A DNA stretch of 40,934 bases from Streptomyces sp. SID8352 (GCF_009862265.1 NZ_WWGX01000039.1:1-40934); one strand, 5' to 3'. Shown: positions 32,193 through 40,313, counted from the first letter of the stretch. A program made the numbers and translations. The notes: generated by a model from the sequence alone, not told the origin.

Positions 32193-32779
32193 GCCTCGTG
32201 ACCATCACCCCCGCCGCTCTGCCGCCTCAGGTGTACGCCCACGACGCGGACCACGATGTCCGCCTTACCTCCGACCCGACGCGGTGGCGCCCCGTGCGCG
32301 GCATCGGGACCGGATGGGTCAAGCCCCACGCAGGGACCGGTCTCTGGACCTCGCCGGTCACCGCACACCGGGCTGATCGGACCCCGACGGACAGCGCCTG
32401 GCTGGAGTGGAGCCGCGCCGAGATGGACGCGGACACCAGCAGTCAGATGCTCACCGAGGTCTGGCCGACCGGCACCGCCCGGCTCCTGCTGATCGACGAC
32501 CAGGCGCACCTGGCCGCGATCATCGCCGCCTACCCTGCCGAACCGAACCCGTACGCTGCGCCCCGCAACGGCGGCCGCTACCCGGATTGGGAGGCGCTGG
32601 CCGCCGACGGGTGGGACGGCGTCTACCTGACGGACAGGGGCCAGTGGGCGACCCGACTGCCTCGGTCGGGCCCGGACTTGTACGGCTGGGACCTGGAGTC
32701 GTGCCTGTGGCTGCGGCCGTCCTACGTGGTCGGCCGGACGGGCTGCTCGGCGGCACGCAGTGGGGCGGGTGCCGCGTGA
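32189..32779 (+). CDS. Hypothetical protein with Trp-rich C-terminal half
   Basis: This 196-residue protein has a striking DWEALAADGWDGVYLT segment and DLYGWDLESCLWLRPSYVV near its end. The ATGA overlap at 32189 fixes the start. The Trp/Gly/Asp motifs look like a defined enzyme or effector fold, but I cannot name it. The gene is embedded in the coupled operon. Confidence 0.65.
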   Translation: MSLVTITPAALPPQVYAHDADHDVRLTSDPTRWRPVRGIGTGWVKPHAGTGLWTSPVTAHRADRTPTDSAWLEWSRAEMDADTSSQMLTEVWPTGTARLLLIDDQAHLAAIIAAYPAEPNPYAAPRNGGRYPDWEALAADGWDGVYLTDRGQWATRLPRSGPDLYGWDLESCLWLRPSYVVGRTGCSAARSGAGAA

Positions 32780-33090
32780 GCACCGCCCGCCAGCACCTGA
32801 TCGCCGCTCTCGCCCGCGTGCCGGGAGCACCGCTCACCGCCGTGGACCACGCCGAGCAACTCGCCGACGCCCACCGGGCCGCCGTCCTGATCGAGGACGG
32901 ACAGGCCTACGACGGCGAACTCGCCATGCTCCGCGGCCTGGTGGCCACCCTGGTCGCCGTCGCCGAGCACGGTGACCTGACCGACGTCCGTCAGCTCCTC
33001 GCCGAGTACCAGCGCGACGACCGCGAGGCCCGGAAGATGGCCAGCCCCATGGGGGCCGCCGCTTCCCGGGCCGGGAGGACCCGCCCGTGA
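32776..33090 (+). CDS. Hypothetical helical protein
   Basis: This 104-residue Ala/Glu/Leu-rich protein is predicted mostly helical (HAEQLADAHRAAVLIEDGQA and further). GTG 32776 overlaps the previous stop as GTGA. No known domain. Confidence 0.65.
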   Translation: MSTARQHLIAALARVPGAPLTAVDHAEQLADAHRAAVLIEDGQAYDGELAMLRGLVATLVAVAEHGDLTDVRQLLAEYQRDDREARKMASPMGAAASRAGRTRP

Positions 33091-33290
33091 CCATCCCCTC
33101 CGCCCCCATCACCGACGCGGCCCGGATCCTCGGCCAGATCCAGCGCGGCGAGATCCGCGCCGGAGCCGACGCCGCCCGCGAGATCGCCGCCCGCCACCAG
33201 GCCGCCTACGGCAACGCCGTCTGGGGCCCGGCCCCGGACGACGCGTGGGCCGACGCCCTCGCCTCCCTGAACGGAGACACCAGCGCATGA
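33087..33290 (+). CDS. Small hypothetical protein
   Basis: This 67-residue protein (MTIPSAPITDAARILGQIQR) has a single amphipathic helical region. GTG 33087 overlaps the upstream stop and the stop overlaps the YqaJ start. Function unknown. Confidence 0.65.
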   Translation: MTIPSAPITDAARILGQIQRGEIRAGADAAREIAARHQAAYGNAVWGPAPDDAWADALASLNGDTSA

Positions 33291-34330
33291 GCACGACCGT
33301 GCAGGCCGGGGCGGCCACCACCGCCCCGGCCGCCGGCCGCCGGGTCACTCCCACCGGCCGTCTTATCCTCCCCGCCGACGCCGACCGCGCCGACTGGCTC
33401 ACCGCCCGCCGCTCCGGCATCGGCTCCAGCGACGTCCCCGCGATCCTCGGCCTCGTCGAGAAGAACCCGCCGCTGAAGGTCTACCTCGACAAGCTCGGCC
33501 ACGACGTCGACGACGCAGGCGAGGCCGCCTACTGGGGCACCGTCAACGAGGCCAACGTCGCCCACCGCTGGGCGATGCAGAACCGCAGCGTGATCCGCCG
33601 CGTCGGCCTCGTCGCCCACCAGGACCACCCACACTGGATGACCACCCTCGACCGACGCGTCACCGAGTGCCCCCTCGACTCCCACGAGCAGGCGCCGTGC
33701 GCGCTGGAGATCAAGACCCGCAGCGCTTTCAAGTCCGCGCAGTGGCACGCCGGAGCACCCGACGACGTCACCGCGCAGGTGCTCTGGCAGATCGCCGTCA
33801 ACGGCTACGAGCACATGCACTACGCCGTGCTCATCGGCGGCAACGACTACCACCAGGGCACCATCCGCGCTGACCAGTACGCCGACGTGATCGCGGACAT
33901 CACGACCGCGGTCGACAAGTTCTGGGTCGAGCACGTCCAGGCGCAGGTGCCGCCGGAGCCGAGCGGGGACGGCGAGGCGCTGACGAAGCTGTTCCGCCGG
34001 CTGCACCCGATCCGGTCCGGATCGGTGGACATCGTCCGGCACGACGACGCCCTCGACGCGCTGGCTGACTACAACCGCCACCAGCGCGCCGAGTCGGCCG
34101 CGAGGAAGGCGAAGAGCCAGGCGAAGGCCCGCATGGTCGCCGCCCTCGGCGACGCGCAAGAAGCCCTGATCGCTGGTGAGCGCGCCTACTCCCTGGAGCC
34201 GTCCAACGCCGCTCCGCGCGTCGATCTGGAGCTCCTCGCCGAACGCTGGCCCGACGCCTACGAGGCGTGCGTGACACCCAATCCGACCGAGCGCATCGCC
34301 ATCGCGCAGCAGTACAAGGGGGACTTCTGA
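33287..34330 (+). CDS. YqaJ-type viral recombinase / exonuclease
   Basis: This 347-residue phage exonuclease of the PD-(D/E)XK superfamily is related to lambda Exo. It resects dsDNA ends for strand annealing. The conserved opening RRSGIGSSDVPAILG (about residues 44-58), a TTLDRRV segment with the active-site Asp, and ALEIKTR (catalytic Glu-x-Lys) are visible. A C-terminal helical region rich in Lys/Ala (RKAKSQAKARM) follows. ATG 33287 overlaps the previous stop. It precedes the ERF annealing gene by one base pair, as expected for a two-gene recombination system. Confidence 0.9.
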   Translation: MSTTVQAGAATTAPAAGRRVTPTGRLILPADADRADWLTARRSGIGSSDVPAILGLVEKNPPLKVYLDKLGHDVDDAGEAAYWGTVNEANVAHRWAMQNRSVIRRVGLVAHQDHPHWMTTLDRRVTECPLDSHEQAPCALEIKTRSAFKSAQWHAGAPDDVTAQVLWQIAVNGYEHMHYAVLIGGNDYHQGTIRADQYADVIADITTAVDKFWVEHVQAQVPPEPSGDGEALTKLFRRLHPIRSGSVDIVRHDDALDALADYNRHQRAESAARKAKSQAKARMVAALGDAQEALIAGERAYSLEPSNAAPRVDLELLAERWPDAYEACVTPNPTERIAIAQQYKGDF

Positions 34331-34331
34331 C

Positions 34332-35123
34332 ATGGGCCTGCGAGAGAACGCGGCCGCAGCCGCCGGCCGGACGCTGAAGACGGACGATCTCCTCGACGAG
34401 ATGGACCGCGGCCGGGCACCTGAAGAGTACGTCCCCGCTCCGGACCCGATGGCCGACTACGAGCCCGGCGACGACGACCCCGAGATGGTGCCCGTCCACA
34501 TCGCGTGGCTCCGCGTCCGTAAGGAAGTCCGCGCCATCGCCAAGCGCGAGCAGTACAACGGCGGCGGCACCCGCTTCAACTTCCGCGGCGTCGACACTGT
34601 CGTCAACACCTTCGGCCCCGTCACGCTCAAGCACGGGCTCAACATCTTCCCCGTCGGTATCGAGGCGGAGCACCGGGACACCACCACGTCCAAGGGCAAC
34701 AAGATGCGCGAGTGCACCGCGACCGTCTCCTGGATGGTCATGGGCCCCAAGGGCGACACCCTGCCGATGCTGCTGAAGTCCCGCGGCGAAGCGCTCGACT
34801 CGGCGGACAAGGGCACGGCCAAGGCGCAGTCGGTGGCGCTGAGGGTGCTGCTGCTGACGGGCGGGTTGACGCCGACCCACGACCCGGACCCGGACTCGAC
34901 TCGTGTCGAACGTGGTGAGACGCCGGTCCGGCCAGCGGCTACCTACCTGGACGAGATCTGCAACCCGCGCACGAGCGCCGGGCGACTGCGGCAGATCCAC
35001 CACGAGTTGGGGACGACGCGCCAGTTGGGCGCCCTGGTCACCAACGAGGTCGGGGACGAGGAGCAGATCGGGGCGATGGTCGTCCGCATCGGCAAGGAGC
35101 GCGCCGCCGGGGGTGCCGAGTGA
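34332..35123 (+). CDS. ERF family single-strand annealing protein
   Basis: This 263-residue protein anneals complementary single strands and works with the YqaJ nuclease. The ERF core has the motifs RFNFRGVDTVVNTFGPVTLK then HGLNIFP, followed by LKSRGEALDSADKGTAKAQS and ALRVLLLTG. An acidic N-terminal extension (about 1-50) and a helical C-terminal part are present. The stop overlaps the next start (GTGA). Family identity is clear; activity is inferred. Confidence 0.88.
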   Translation: MGLRENAAAAAGRTLKTDDLLDEMDRGRAPEEYVPAPDPMADYEPGDDDPEMVPVHIAWLRVRKEVRAIAKREQYNGGGTRFNFRGVDTVVNTFGPVTLKHGLNIFPVGIEAEHRDTTTSKGNKMRECTATVSWMVMGPKGDTLPMLLKSRGEALDSADKGTAKAQSVALRVLLLTGGLTPTHDPDPDSTRVERGETPVRPAATYLDEICNPRTSAGRLRQIHHELGTTRQLGALVTNEVGDEEQIGAMVVRIGKERAAGGAE

Positions 35124-35878
35124 GCACCTTCGCCGACGTCCGCAAGCTGTCCTGGGACACCGAGACCACCGGCCCGAACCCGCTGGAGGACCGCATCGTC
35201 ACCGCGGCGATCATCGTCCGCGGCGGCGGCCGGGACGACCGCGTCTTCTCCTGGCTCATCAACCCCGGCATCCCGATCCCCGCCGAGGCCAGCGAAGTCC
35301 ACGGCATCACCGACGCCATGGTGAAGGCCGACGGACAGGACCCAAAGGCCGCCCTCGACGAGATCGCGACCAACCTGCTCCAGGCAGCCGTATGGGGCAT
35401 GCCCGTCGTCGCCTTCAACCAGTCCTTCGACTGGTCGATCCTCCACCACGACCTCGTGCGCAACGGCCTGCCCACCGTCGAGGACCGCCTCGCCGCGTAC
35501 TCGGACCTCCCGGTGCCGCTGGTGGACCCGCACGTCATCGACAAGCAGTTCGACCGGTACGTCAAGGGCAGTGGCCAGCGGAAGCTGAAGCCGACCGCCG
35601 AGCGGTACGGCGTCACGCTGACCGACTGGCACACCGCCGAGGCCGACGCCCTGGCCGCGCTGCTGATCGCGGAGGCCCAGTTCGAGCGGTACCCGCGGCT
35701 GACCGATCTGGGCCCGGCGGCCCTGTTCGCGGCGCAGCAGGCGTGGCGGGCGGAGCAGCAGGCCGGGCTTCAGAAGTGGTTCCGGACGCGGGCGACGCCT
35801 GAGCAGGGCGGGGACCCGGCCAAGGTGATCGACGGCTCGTGGCCGCTGATCCCGGCTCAGCGAGGCGGTGACGCCTGA
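35120..35878 (+). CDS. DnaQ-like 3'-5' exonuclease (DEDDh)
   Basis: This 252-residue exonuclease resembles DNA polymerase III epsilon. All five catalytic positions can be seen: Asp13 and Glu15 (DTETTG), Asp104 (FNQSFDW), His171 and Asp176 (WHTAEADA). The start is a GTG overlapping the ERF stop. A C-terminal helix (AAQQAWRAEQQAGLQKW) extends the domain. It could proofread, trim ends for recombination or degrade nucleic acid. Context favours a recombination/replication role. Confidence 0.9.
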   Translation: MSTFADVRKLSWDTETTGPNPLEDRIVTAAIIVRGGGRDDRVFSWLINPGIPIPAEASEVHGITDAMVKADGQDPKAALDEIATNLLQAAVWGMPVVAFNQSFDWSILHHDLVRNGLPTVEDRLAAYSDLPVPLVDPHVIDKQFDRYVKGSGQRKLKPTAERYGVTLTDWHTAEADALAALLIAEAQFERYPRLTDLGPAALFAAQQAWRAEQQAGLQKWFRTRATPEQGGDPAKVIDGSWPLIPAQRGGDA

Positions 35879-36288
35879 TGTTCGTCACCCGCCGCCGTCA
35901 CGCCGCCGAGACCACCGCTCTCCGCAAGCAGGCCGCCGCCGCCGAGGCCCGGCAGGCCGCCACCGAGACCGAGAGGCAGCAGCTCGCCCGGCAGCTCGCC
36001 GAGGCCGACGCCACGGCCCGGGGCCTGGAGGAGCAGCTCCTCGTGACCGGCCGCCGAATGGCCGCGCTGGCCGAGTCGGACCCCGGGTACGCCGCCGCCC
36101 TGGAGCGCCGCATCACGCGCCTCCAGCGGGTCGGCGCGCGACTCCTCACCGTCCGGGACGCGGAGCGGCACCGCGCGGACCGGCTCCAGGCCCGCCTCGA
36201 CGAAGCCCTCGGCCTCGACGACACCGCGGTGCTCGCGGGCCGGGACTGGCAGCGCACCCGCCAGGACCGCAAGGGGCCCGCGTCGTGA
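35878..36288 (+). CDS. Coiled-coil hypothetical protein
   Basis: This 136-residue protein is almost entirely heptad-rich helix with Ala, Glu, Arg and Gln (ALRKQAAAAEARQAATETER and onward to about 95). ATG 35878 overlaps the previous stop by one base. It is probably a scaffold or accessory protein; function unknown. Confidence 0.65.
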   Translation: MFVTRRRHAAETTALRKQAAAAEARQAATETERQQLARQLAEADATARGLEEQLLVTGRRMAALAESDPGYAAALERRITRLQRVGARLLTVRDAERHRADRLQARLDEALGLDDTAVLAGRDWQRTRQDRKGPAS

Positions 36289-36440
36289 GCCACTTCGCCG
36301 CGGCGCTTGCCGGAGCCCTAACCGCCATCGGTGTCGGCGCCACGCTCCTTGGCCGCTACTGGCCCGCCCCGGCCCGGCGCCGCCTCCCGGCCCGGCCGGA
36401 CACCCGCCCCACTACGACCACCACGGGAGACCCCCGATGA
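36285..36440 (+). CDS. Small membrane protein
   Basis: This 51-residue protein has an N-terminal hydrophobic helix (FAAALAGALTAIGVGATLLG) and a basic Pro/Arg/Thr tail. GTG 36285 and the stop overlap neighbours as GTGA/ATGA. It is the second tiny membrane gene of the operon. Function unknown. Confidence 0.6.
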   Translation: MSHFAAALAGALTAIGVGATLLGRYWPAPARRRLPARPDTRPTTTTTGDPR

Positions 36441-37024
36441 CCGCCGCCTTGTTCGACCTCCGCCCCGAGACACCGGCCGCCACCACGACGGCCGGGCCCC
36501 GACCCCTCATCATCGGCCTCGACCTCTCCCTCCGCTCCACCGGAATCGCAGGCGAGGGCTGGACCGACCACATCCGCACCAAGCTCACCGGCGACGCCCG
36601 TCTCGCCCACCTCGAAGACGGCATCGCCTCCTTCATCCGCTCCGCCGACCTCGTCGCCATGGAAGGCCCGAGCTTCGGCCACGGCGGACTCGGCGGACAC
36701 GAAGACCTGGCCGGCCTGCGCGTCCTCGTCCGCCGCTACTGCCACCGGCACCACATCCCCTACGCGGTGCTCCCGCCGTCGTCGCTGAAGCTGTACATCG
36801 CCGGGTACGGCAAGGCATCCAAGGGCGAGGTCCGGTCCGCGGTCGCCGACCGGTACGGCGTGCACACCGAGGGCACGGCCCGCTACGACGAGGCCGACGC
36901 CTACGCCGCGCTCGCCGCGGCCTGCGACTGGTGGGGGGCGCCGCTCGCCGCGGTCCCGGACCGGCAGCGCGCGGCCCTGGGCGGCTGCACGTGGCCGGAC
37001 CGCGAGGCGGTGCAGACCCGATGA
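36437..37024 (+). CDS. RuvC-like Holliday-junction resolvase
   Basis: This 195-residue RNase H-fold nuclease cuts branched DNA formed during recombination or replication. The RuvC signature GLDLSLRSTGIA with Asp29, Glu76 in VAMEGPSF, a Lys-rich GKASKGEV loop and the C-terminal DEADAYAAL motif (Asp151, Asp154) are present. The start is fixed by ATGA overlap. Phage RuvC-like enzymes of this size are common. A companion exonuclease and recombinase lie just upstream. Confidence 0.88.
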   Translation: MTAALFDLRPETPAATTTAGPRPLIIGLDLSLRSTGIAGEGWTDHIRTKLTGDARLAHLEDGIASFIRSADLVAMEGPSFGHGGLGGHEDLAGLRVLVRRYCHRHHIPYAVLPPSSLKLYIAGYGKASKGEVRSAVADRYGVHTEGTARYDEADAYAALAAACDWWGAPLAAVPDRQRAALGGCTWPDREAVQTR

Positions 37025-37374
37025 CCACCGCCCTCGCCCTCTTCGACCTCGCCACCCTCAACCCGCTGTGCAGCCGGTGCCACACCAGGCCCGCCACCAC
37101 CCACGTCTACGCCACCCAGAACCTCCTCGGCACCCACCCCACCTGGCTGACCACCCGATACCGCGACGCCACCCGCCGCGCCCACTCCGGCCCCTGCTGC
37201 GGCACCTGCGCCTGGACCCTCGCCACCGCCTGGTGGGGCTCGATGGCCTGCCCCCGAGGCGCGTGCGGCCTCTGGGCCCACACCCTCACCGACCCGCAGC
37301 CGGGCTGGGACTGCCCGCGGCACCACCGGGAGACCGCGGTCGTGTGGCGCAGCCCGACGGCGGTGGCGGCGTGA
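37021..37374 (+). CDS. Cys/Trp-rich probable zinc-binding protein
   Basis: This 117-residue protein has paired cysteines (CSRCHTRP, CCGTC, CPRGACG, CPRHH) that resemble a zinc-binding module, plus many Trp. ATG 37021 and the stop overlap neighbours. No family recognised. It precedes the WhiB gene. Confidence 0.65.
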   Translation: MTTALALFDLATLNPLCSRCHTRPATTHVYATQNLLGTHPTWLTTRYRDATRRAHSGPCCGTCAWTLATAWWGSMACPRGACGLWAHTLTDPQPGWDCPRHHRETAVVWRSPTAVAA

Positions 37375-37628
37375 TCGCCGGGTGGTGGGCCCGCGCGGCC
37401 TGCGCCGGCACCGACCCCGATGCCTTCTACGCCGACGGGCCCGACTCTCACAACCAGCGCACCCTCGCACAGCAGGTCTGCGCCGCCTGCCCGGTCCGGG
37501 CCGAGTGCGCCGCTCACGCCATCCAGACCGGCGAGAACTGGGGCATGTGGGGCGGCATGACCCAGAAGGAGCTGCGGCGAAGGCGTCTCCGCGGGGTCGT
37601 CCCGACCGGCCGCAGGACCGCGGCATGA
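37371..37628 (+). CDS. WhiB family iron-sulfur transcription factor (phage type)
   Basis: This 85-residue WhiB-like protein has the four cluster-binding cysteines (Cys11, Cys37, Cys40, Cys46; pattern C-x25-C-x2-C-x5-C). The diagnostic turn GMWGGMT (58-64) is followed by a basic C-terminal DNA-binding tail (KELRRRRLRG). GTG 37371 overlaps the upstream stop. In actinobacteria WhiB proteins bind the main sigma factor; phage versions (e.g. mycobacteriophage TM4 WhiB) can interfere with host WhiB action. Its presence in the early operon suggests host takeover or late-gene control. Confidence 0.92.
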   Translation: MIAGWWARAACAGTDPDAFYADGPDSHNQRTLAQQVCAACPVRAECAAHAIQTGENWGMWGGMTQKELRRRRLRGVVPTGRRTAA

Positions 37629-37819
37629 CCGGCTGGCTCGGCGGCCTCCAGATCAGCCGCACCGACCGCGGCCAGACCCCCATCGCCGACTTCCTGTGCA
37701 CCGCCTGCGGCACCCACCGCCGCATCACCGGCCGCACCAACGTCACCGACTACGTCCGCTCCCAGCCCATCACCGACCACCGGGCCACCTGCCCGGCCAA
37801 CCAGAAAGGCCCCCGATGA
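37625..37819 (+). CDS. Small hypothetical protein with CxxC motif
   Basis: This 64-residue protein (MTGWLGGLQISRTDRGQTPI) contains LCTACG and a later His/Cys pair (HRATCPAN), possibly a zinc ribbon. The start and stop overlap neighbours. Function unknown. Confidence 0.6.
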   Translation: MTGWLGGLQISRTDRGQTPIADFLCTACGTHRRITGRTNVTDYVRSQPITDHRATCPANQKGPR

Positions 37820-38133
37820 CCCACATCGACGCCGACGTCAAGTTCGACAGCAAGGTCCTCACCGACGTCGCCGAAGCCCTCGAACCCCACGCCGAGCAGA
37901 TGTTCAAGCTCCGCCGCGGCCGCTGGATCGCCGTCGTCGAGCTGGCCCACGTCGAGCGCACCGAGCCCGGCCCCGACGAGGACAAGCATCCCACCGTCAA
38001 GGTCCGCGTCACCGGCATCGAGGTCGCCGCCGACGAGATCACCGCCGGACGGCTCCGCAGCATCCAGCGGGAGATGTACGACCGGCGCACCAGCGGCGGC
38101 ACCCTCTTCCAGCCCGACGAGGACGTCGCCTGA
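37816..38133 (+). CDS. Hypothetical protein
   Basis: This 105-residue acidic protein (MTHIDADVKFDSKVLTDVAE) has a VTGIEVAADEITAGRLRSIQ segment and ends FQPDEDVA. It is coupled on both sides. A small phage early protein type that I have seen named only hypothetical. Confidence 0.65.
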   Translation: MTHIDADVKFDSKVLTDVAEALEPHAEQMFKLRRGRWIAVVELAHVERTEPGPDEDKHPTVKVRVTGIEVAADEITAGRLRSIQREMYDRRTSGGTLFQPDEDVA

Positions 38134-38441
38134 TGGCCGGCCGCAGGCGGGGCGGCGACGGCGCCCGCCCCTGCCCCGCCTGCGGCACTCCGACCCTCGC
38201 CCAGTGGGTCGGCACCACCGCGGCACTCCACGCCACCGTCGACCTCCCCGGCCCCGATGAACCCCGGCCCTGGGCCGCCGCCCTCCTGCACCGCACCCCG
38301 AACAACCTCATCTGGTGCCTGCCCCGCCCCCGATACGGCCCGCTACGCCTCCGCTGGACCCACGCCCGGCATCCCCCGGACTGCCCGCACCAGCACCTCA
38401 CCAGCCACACCTGCACGCCCGCACCGACCACGCTCTTCTGA
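38133..38441 (+). CDS. Hypothetical protein with CxxC motif
   Basis: This 102-residue His/Pro-rich protein has CPACG near its start and CPHQH, then SHTC near its end, perhaps a zinc site. ATG 38133 shares one base with the previous stop. The helicase start follows 12 bp later. Function unknown. Confidence 0.6.
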   Translation: MAGRRRGGDGARPCPACGTPTLAQWVGTTAALHATVDLPGPDEPRPWAAALLHRTPNNLIWCLPRPRYGPLRLRWTHARHPPDCPHQHLTSHTCTPAPTTLF

Positions 38442-38453
38442 GGAGACCGCCCC

Positions 38454-40313
38454 GTGGAGAACGTCCGCCCCTTCCCGCGCGACCCGGCGGATCAGGACGG
38501 CCCCGACCATCACGACGCGGAGCGCTACGTCCTCGGTGGCTGCATGCACCAGCCCAAGCAGATCCCCACCATCCGCGGCATCCTCGCCCGCACCGACTTC
38601 GCCCTCCCCGCCCACGAACTGATCTGGGACGTCCTGGGCCACCTCTACGACGAGGGCGAGCCCGTCAACCCCATCTCCCTCCGCATCGAGCTGGAGAAGC
38701 GCAAGGAACTTCGGCGGGCCGGCGGCGTCGGCTATGTCGCCCAGCTCGGGAACTACGGAGGCGACCCCGCCTACTACGCCCAAGAGGTCCGGCGCCGCGC
38801 CGAGCTCACCGCTGAGGCCGACCTCGGCCGACGAATCGTCCAGCAGGCGACCGCGCCCGATGCCGAGCCCGGCCGGGCCGTCACCTTCATCGACGACTAC
38901 CTCAAGCGGCAGTCCGAACGCGCCGCCGGCCGCTCCGGCGACCCCGCCGACGCGCTCCTCGCCGAACTTCTCGACGCGTCCAGCCTCGACAACATGCCGA
39001 CCCTTGAACCACTCGTCGGCGACCTGCTGCACCTGGATTCCCTCGCCCGGATCGTCGGCCCGTCCGGGCACATGAAGTCCTTCGTCACCATCGACCTGGC
39101 CGCGCACGTCGGCACCGGCATGAAGTGGCACGGCCACTACGTCCATCAGGGCACCGTCGTGTACCTCGTGGCCGAAGGCGCCCGCGGCATCCGCAAGCGG
39201 GTCCGCGCCTGGGAGAAGCACTACGGGCTGAAGATGGACAACGTCCTTTTCCTCCCCCGGCCCGTCCAGGCCATAGGGCCCGAGTGGGACACCCTCATCG
39301 AGGCGATGCGGCGCCTCCAGCCCCAGATGATCGTCATCGACACCCAGGCCCGAGTCTCCGTGGGCGTCGAGGAGAACTCCGCGAAGGAACTCGGCGTGGT
39401 CGTCGAACGCATTGAGGAGCTGCGGCGCGCCACCGGGGCCTGTGTCCTGGTCATCCACCACACCGGCCACATCGGAGAGCACGGCCGCGGTTCCTCCAGC
39501 GCGAAGGGGGCTCTCCAGTCCGAGCTGCACGTGTCAAAGAAGGGGGACAGCGCCAGCAACATCGTCGTCACGGTCAAGGTCGGCAAGCAGAAAGACGACG
39601 AGGAGTCCGGCGACCTCCAGTTTGGGTTGAAGGTCATCACCCTCACCGGGGAGGCCAAGCCGGACGGCCGGCCGGTCACGTCCGTGGTGCTGGAGTCCCT
39701 TGACCACCGTCCTGCTGACGAGATCAAGGGGACGGCGCAGTGGCTGGTGCGGGTGCTGGACAAGGCTGACATCCCGCTGAAGTGGGGCAGTCCTCGGGTC
39801 ATCAAGTGGTGTGCGGAGTACGGCATCCAGATGCGGAAGGACAAGGTCGAGGAAGCCGTGCGGATTCGGAAGCACCGGAACAGCTTCGATGAGGCACGTA
39901 CCGGGACGGGGGATGTCAATTCAGGCGCCCCTTTCGGGGTGAATGAGGACATGTCCGACGACAGGTCACAGTCGGTGTCCGATTCACCCCCGAATGACCT
40001 CCCCCCGAACATCCCCCGAGCCCCTGAAAGCAACATCCCCCGCGATCTTGGGGGGAGCCCCGGGGAGAACCACGAAAACCCCAGGTCAAACCTCCCCCCA
40101 CTCTCCGGGGGAGGCCCGGGGGAGGCCCCACTCAAACCTCCCTCCCCCCGCTCCCCCTCTAGGGAGGGGGGAGGTGAGGGAGCACCCACCGAACACCCCC
40201 ACTGCACCGCCTGCAACAAGCCCCTCACCGGCTACCGCCGAGACCGCGGATACGACACCCACATCGGCTGCGACCCCACCCTCGGCAACCCACCACCACA
40301 CGACGCCGCCTGA
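38454..40313 (+). CDS. DnaB N-domain / RepA-type hexameric helicase
   Basis: This 619-residue replication protein carries a DnaB-like N-terminal domain (about residues 20-125: AERYVLGGCMHQPKQIP...FALPAHELIWDVL). A RepA/RecA-fold ATPase (AAA_25) follows, with Walker A GPSGHMKS (202-209), Walker B MIVIDTQ with Asp296, and IHHTGH as the catalytic loop. A wing-helix-like region (about 420-470) leads to a long Pro/Gly/Asn/Ser-rich linker (about 485-580). A terminal zinc-ribbon-like CTACNKPL...HIGC ends the protein. GTG 38454 follows the motif GAGGAG. Its linker DNA contains repeats that could be the replication origin. Annotated as phage replicative helicase or initiator, by inference. Confidence 0.88.
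   Translation: MENVRPFPRDPADQDGPDHHDAERYVLGGCMHQPKQIPTIRGILARTDFALPAHELIWDVLGHLYDEGEPVNPISLRIELEKRKELRRAGGVGYVAQLGNYGGDPAYYAQEVRRRAELTAEADLGRRIVQQATAPDAEPGRAVTFIDDYLKRQSERAAGRSGDPADALLAELLDASSLDNMPTLEPLVGDLLHLDSLARIVGPSGHMKSFVTIDLAAHVGTGMKWHGHYVHQGTVVYLVAEGARGIRKRVRAWEKHYGLKMDNVLFLPRPVQAIGPEWDTLIEAMRRLQPQMIVIDTQARVSVGVEENSAKELGVVVERIEELRRATGACVLVIHHTGHIGEHGRGSSSAKGALQSELHVSKKGDSASNIVVTVKVGKQKDDEESGDLQFGLKVITLTGEAKPDGRPVTSVVLESLDHRPADEIKGTAQWLVRVLDKADIPLKWGSPRVIKWCAEYGIQMRKDKVEEAVRIRKHRNSFDEARTGTGDVNSGAPFGVNEDMSDDRSQSVSDSPPNDLPPNIPRAPESNIPRDLGGSPGENHENPRSNLPPLSGGGPGEAPLKPPSPRSPSREGGGEGAPTEHPHCTACNKPLTGYRRDRGYDTHIGCDPTLGNPPPHDAA
40003..40200. repeat. Short direct and inverted repeats inside the helicase gene, candidate origin
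   Basis: AACATCCCCCG occurs at 40008-40018 and 40032-40042. TCAAACCTCCC occurs at 40086-40096 and 40132-40142. AACACCCCC is at 40192-40200, and ACCTCCC/GGGAGGT-type inverted arms surround 40137-40175. These repeats are denser than elsewhere in the gene, and the encoded protein segment is low complexity. Confidence 0.5.
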
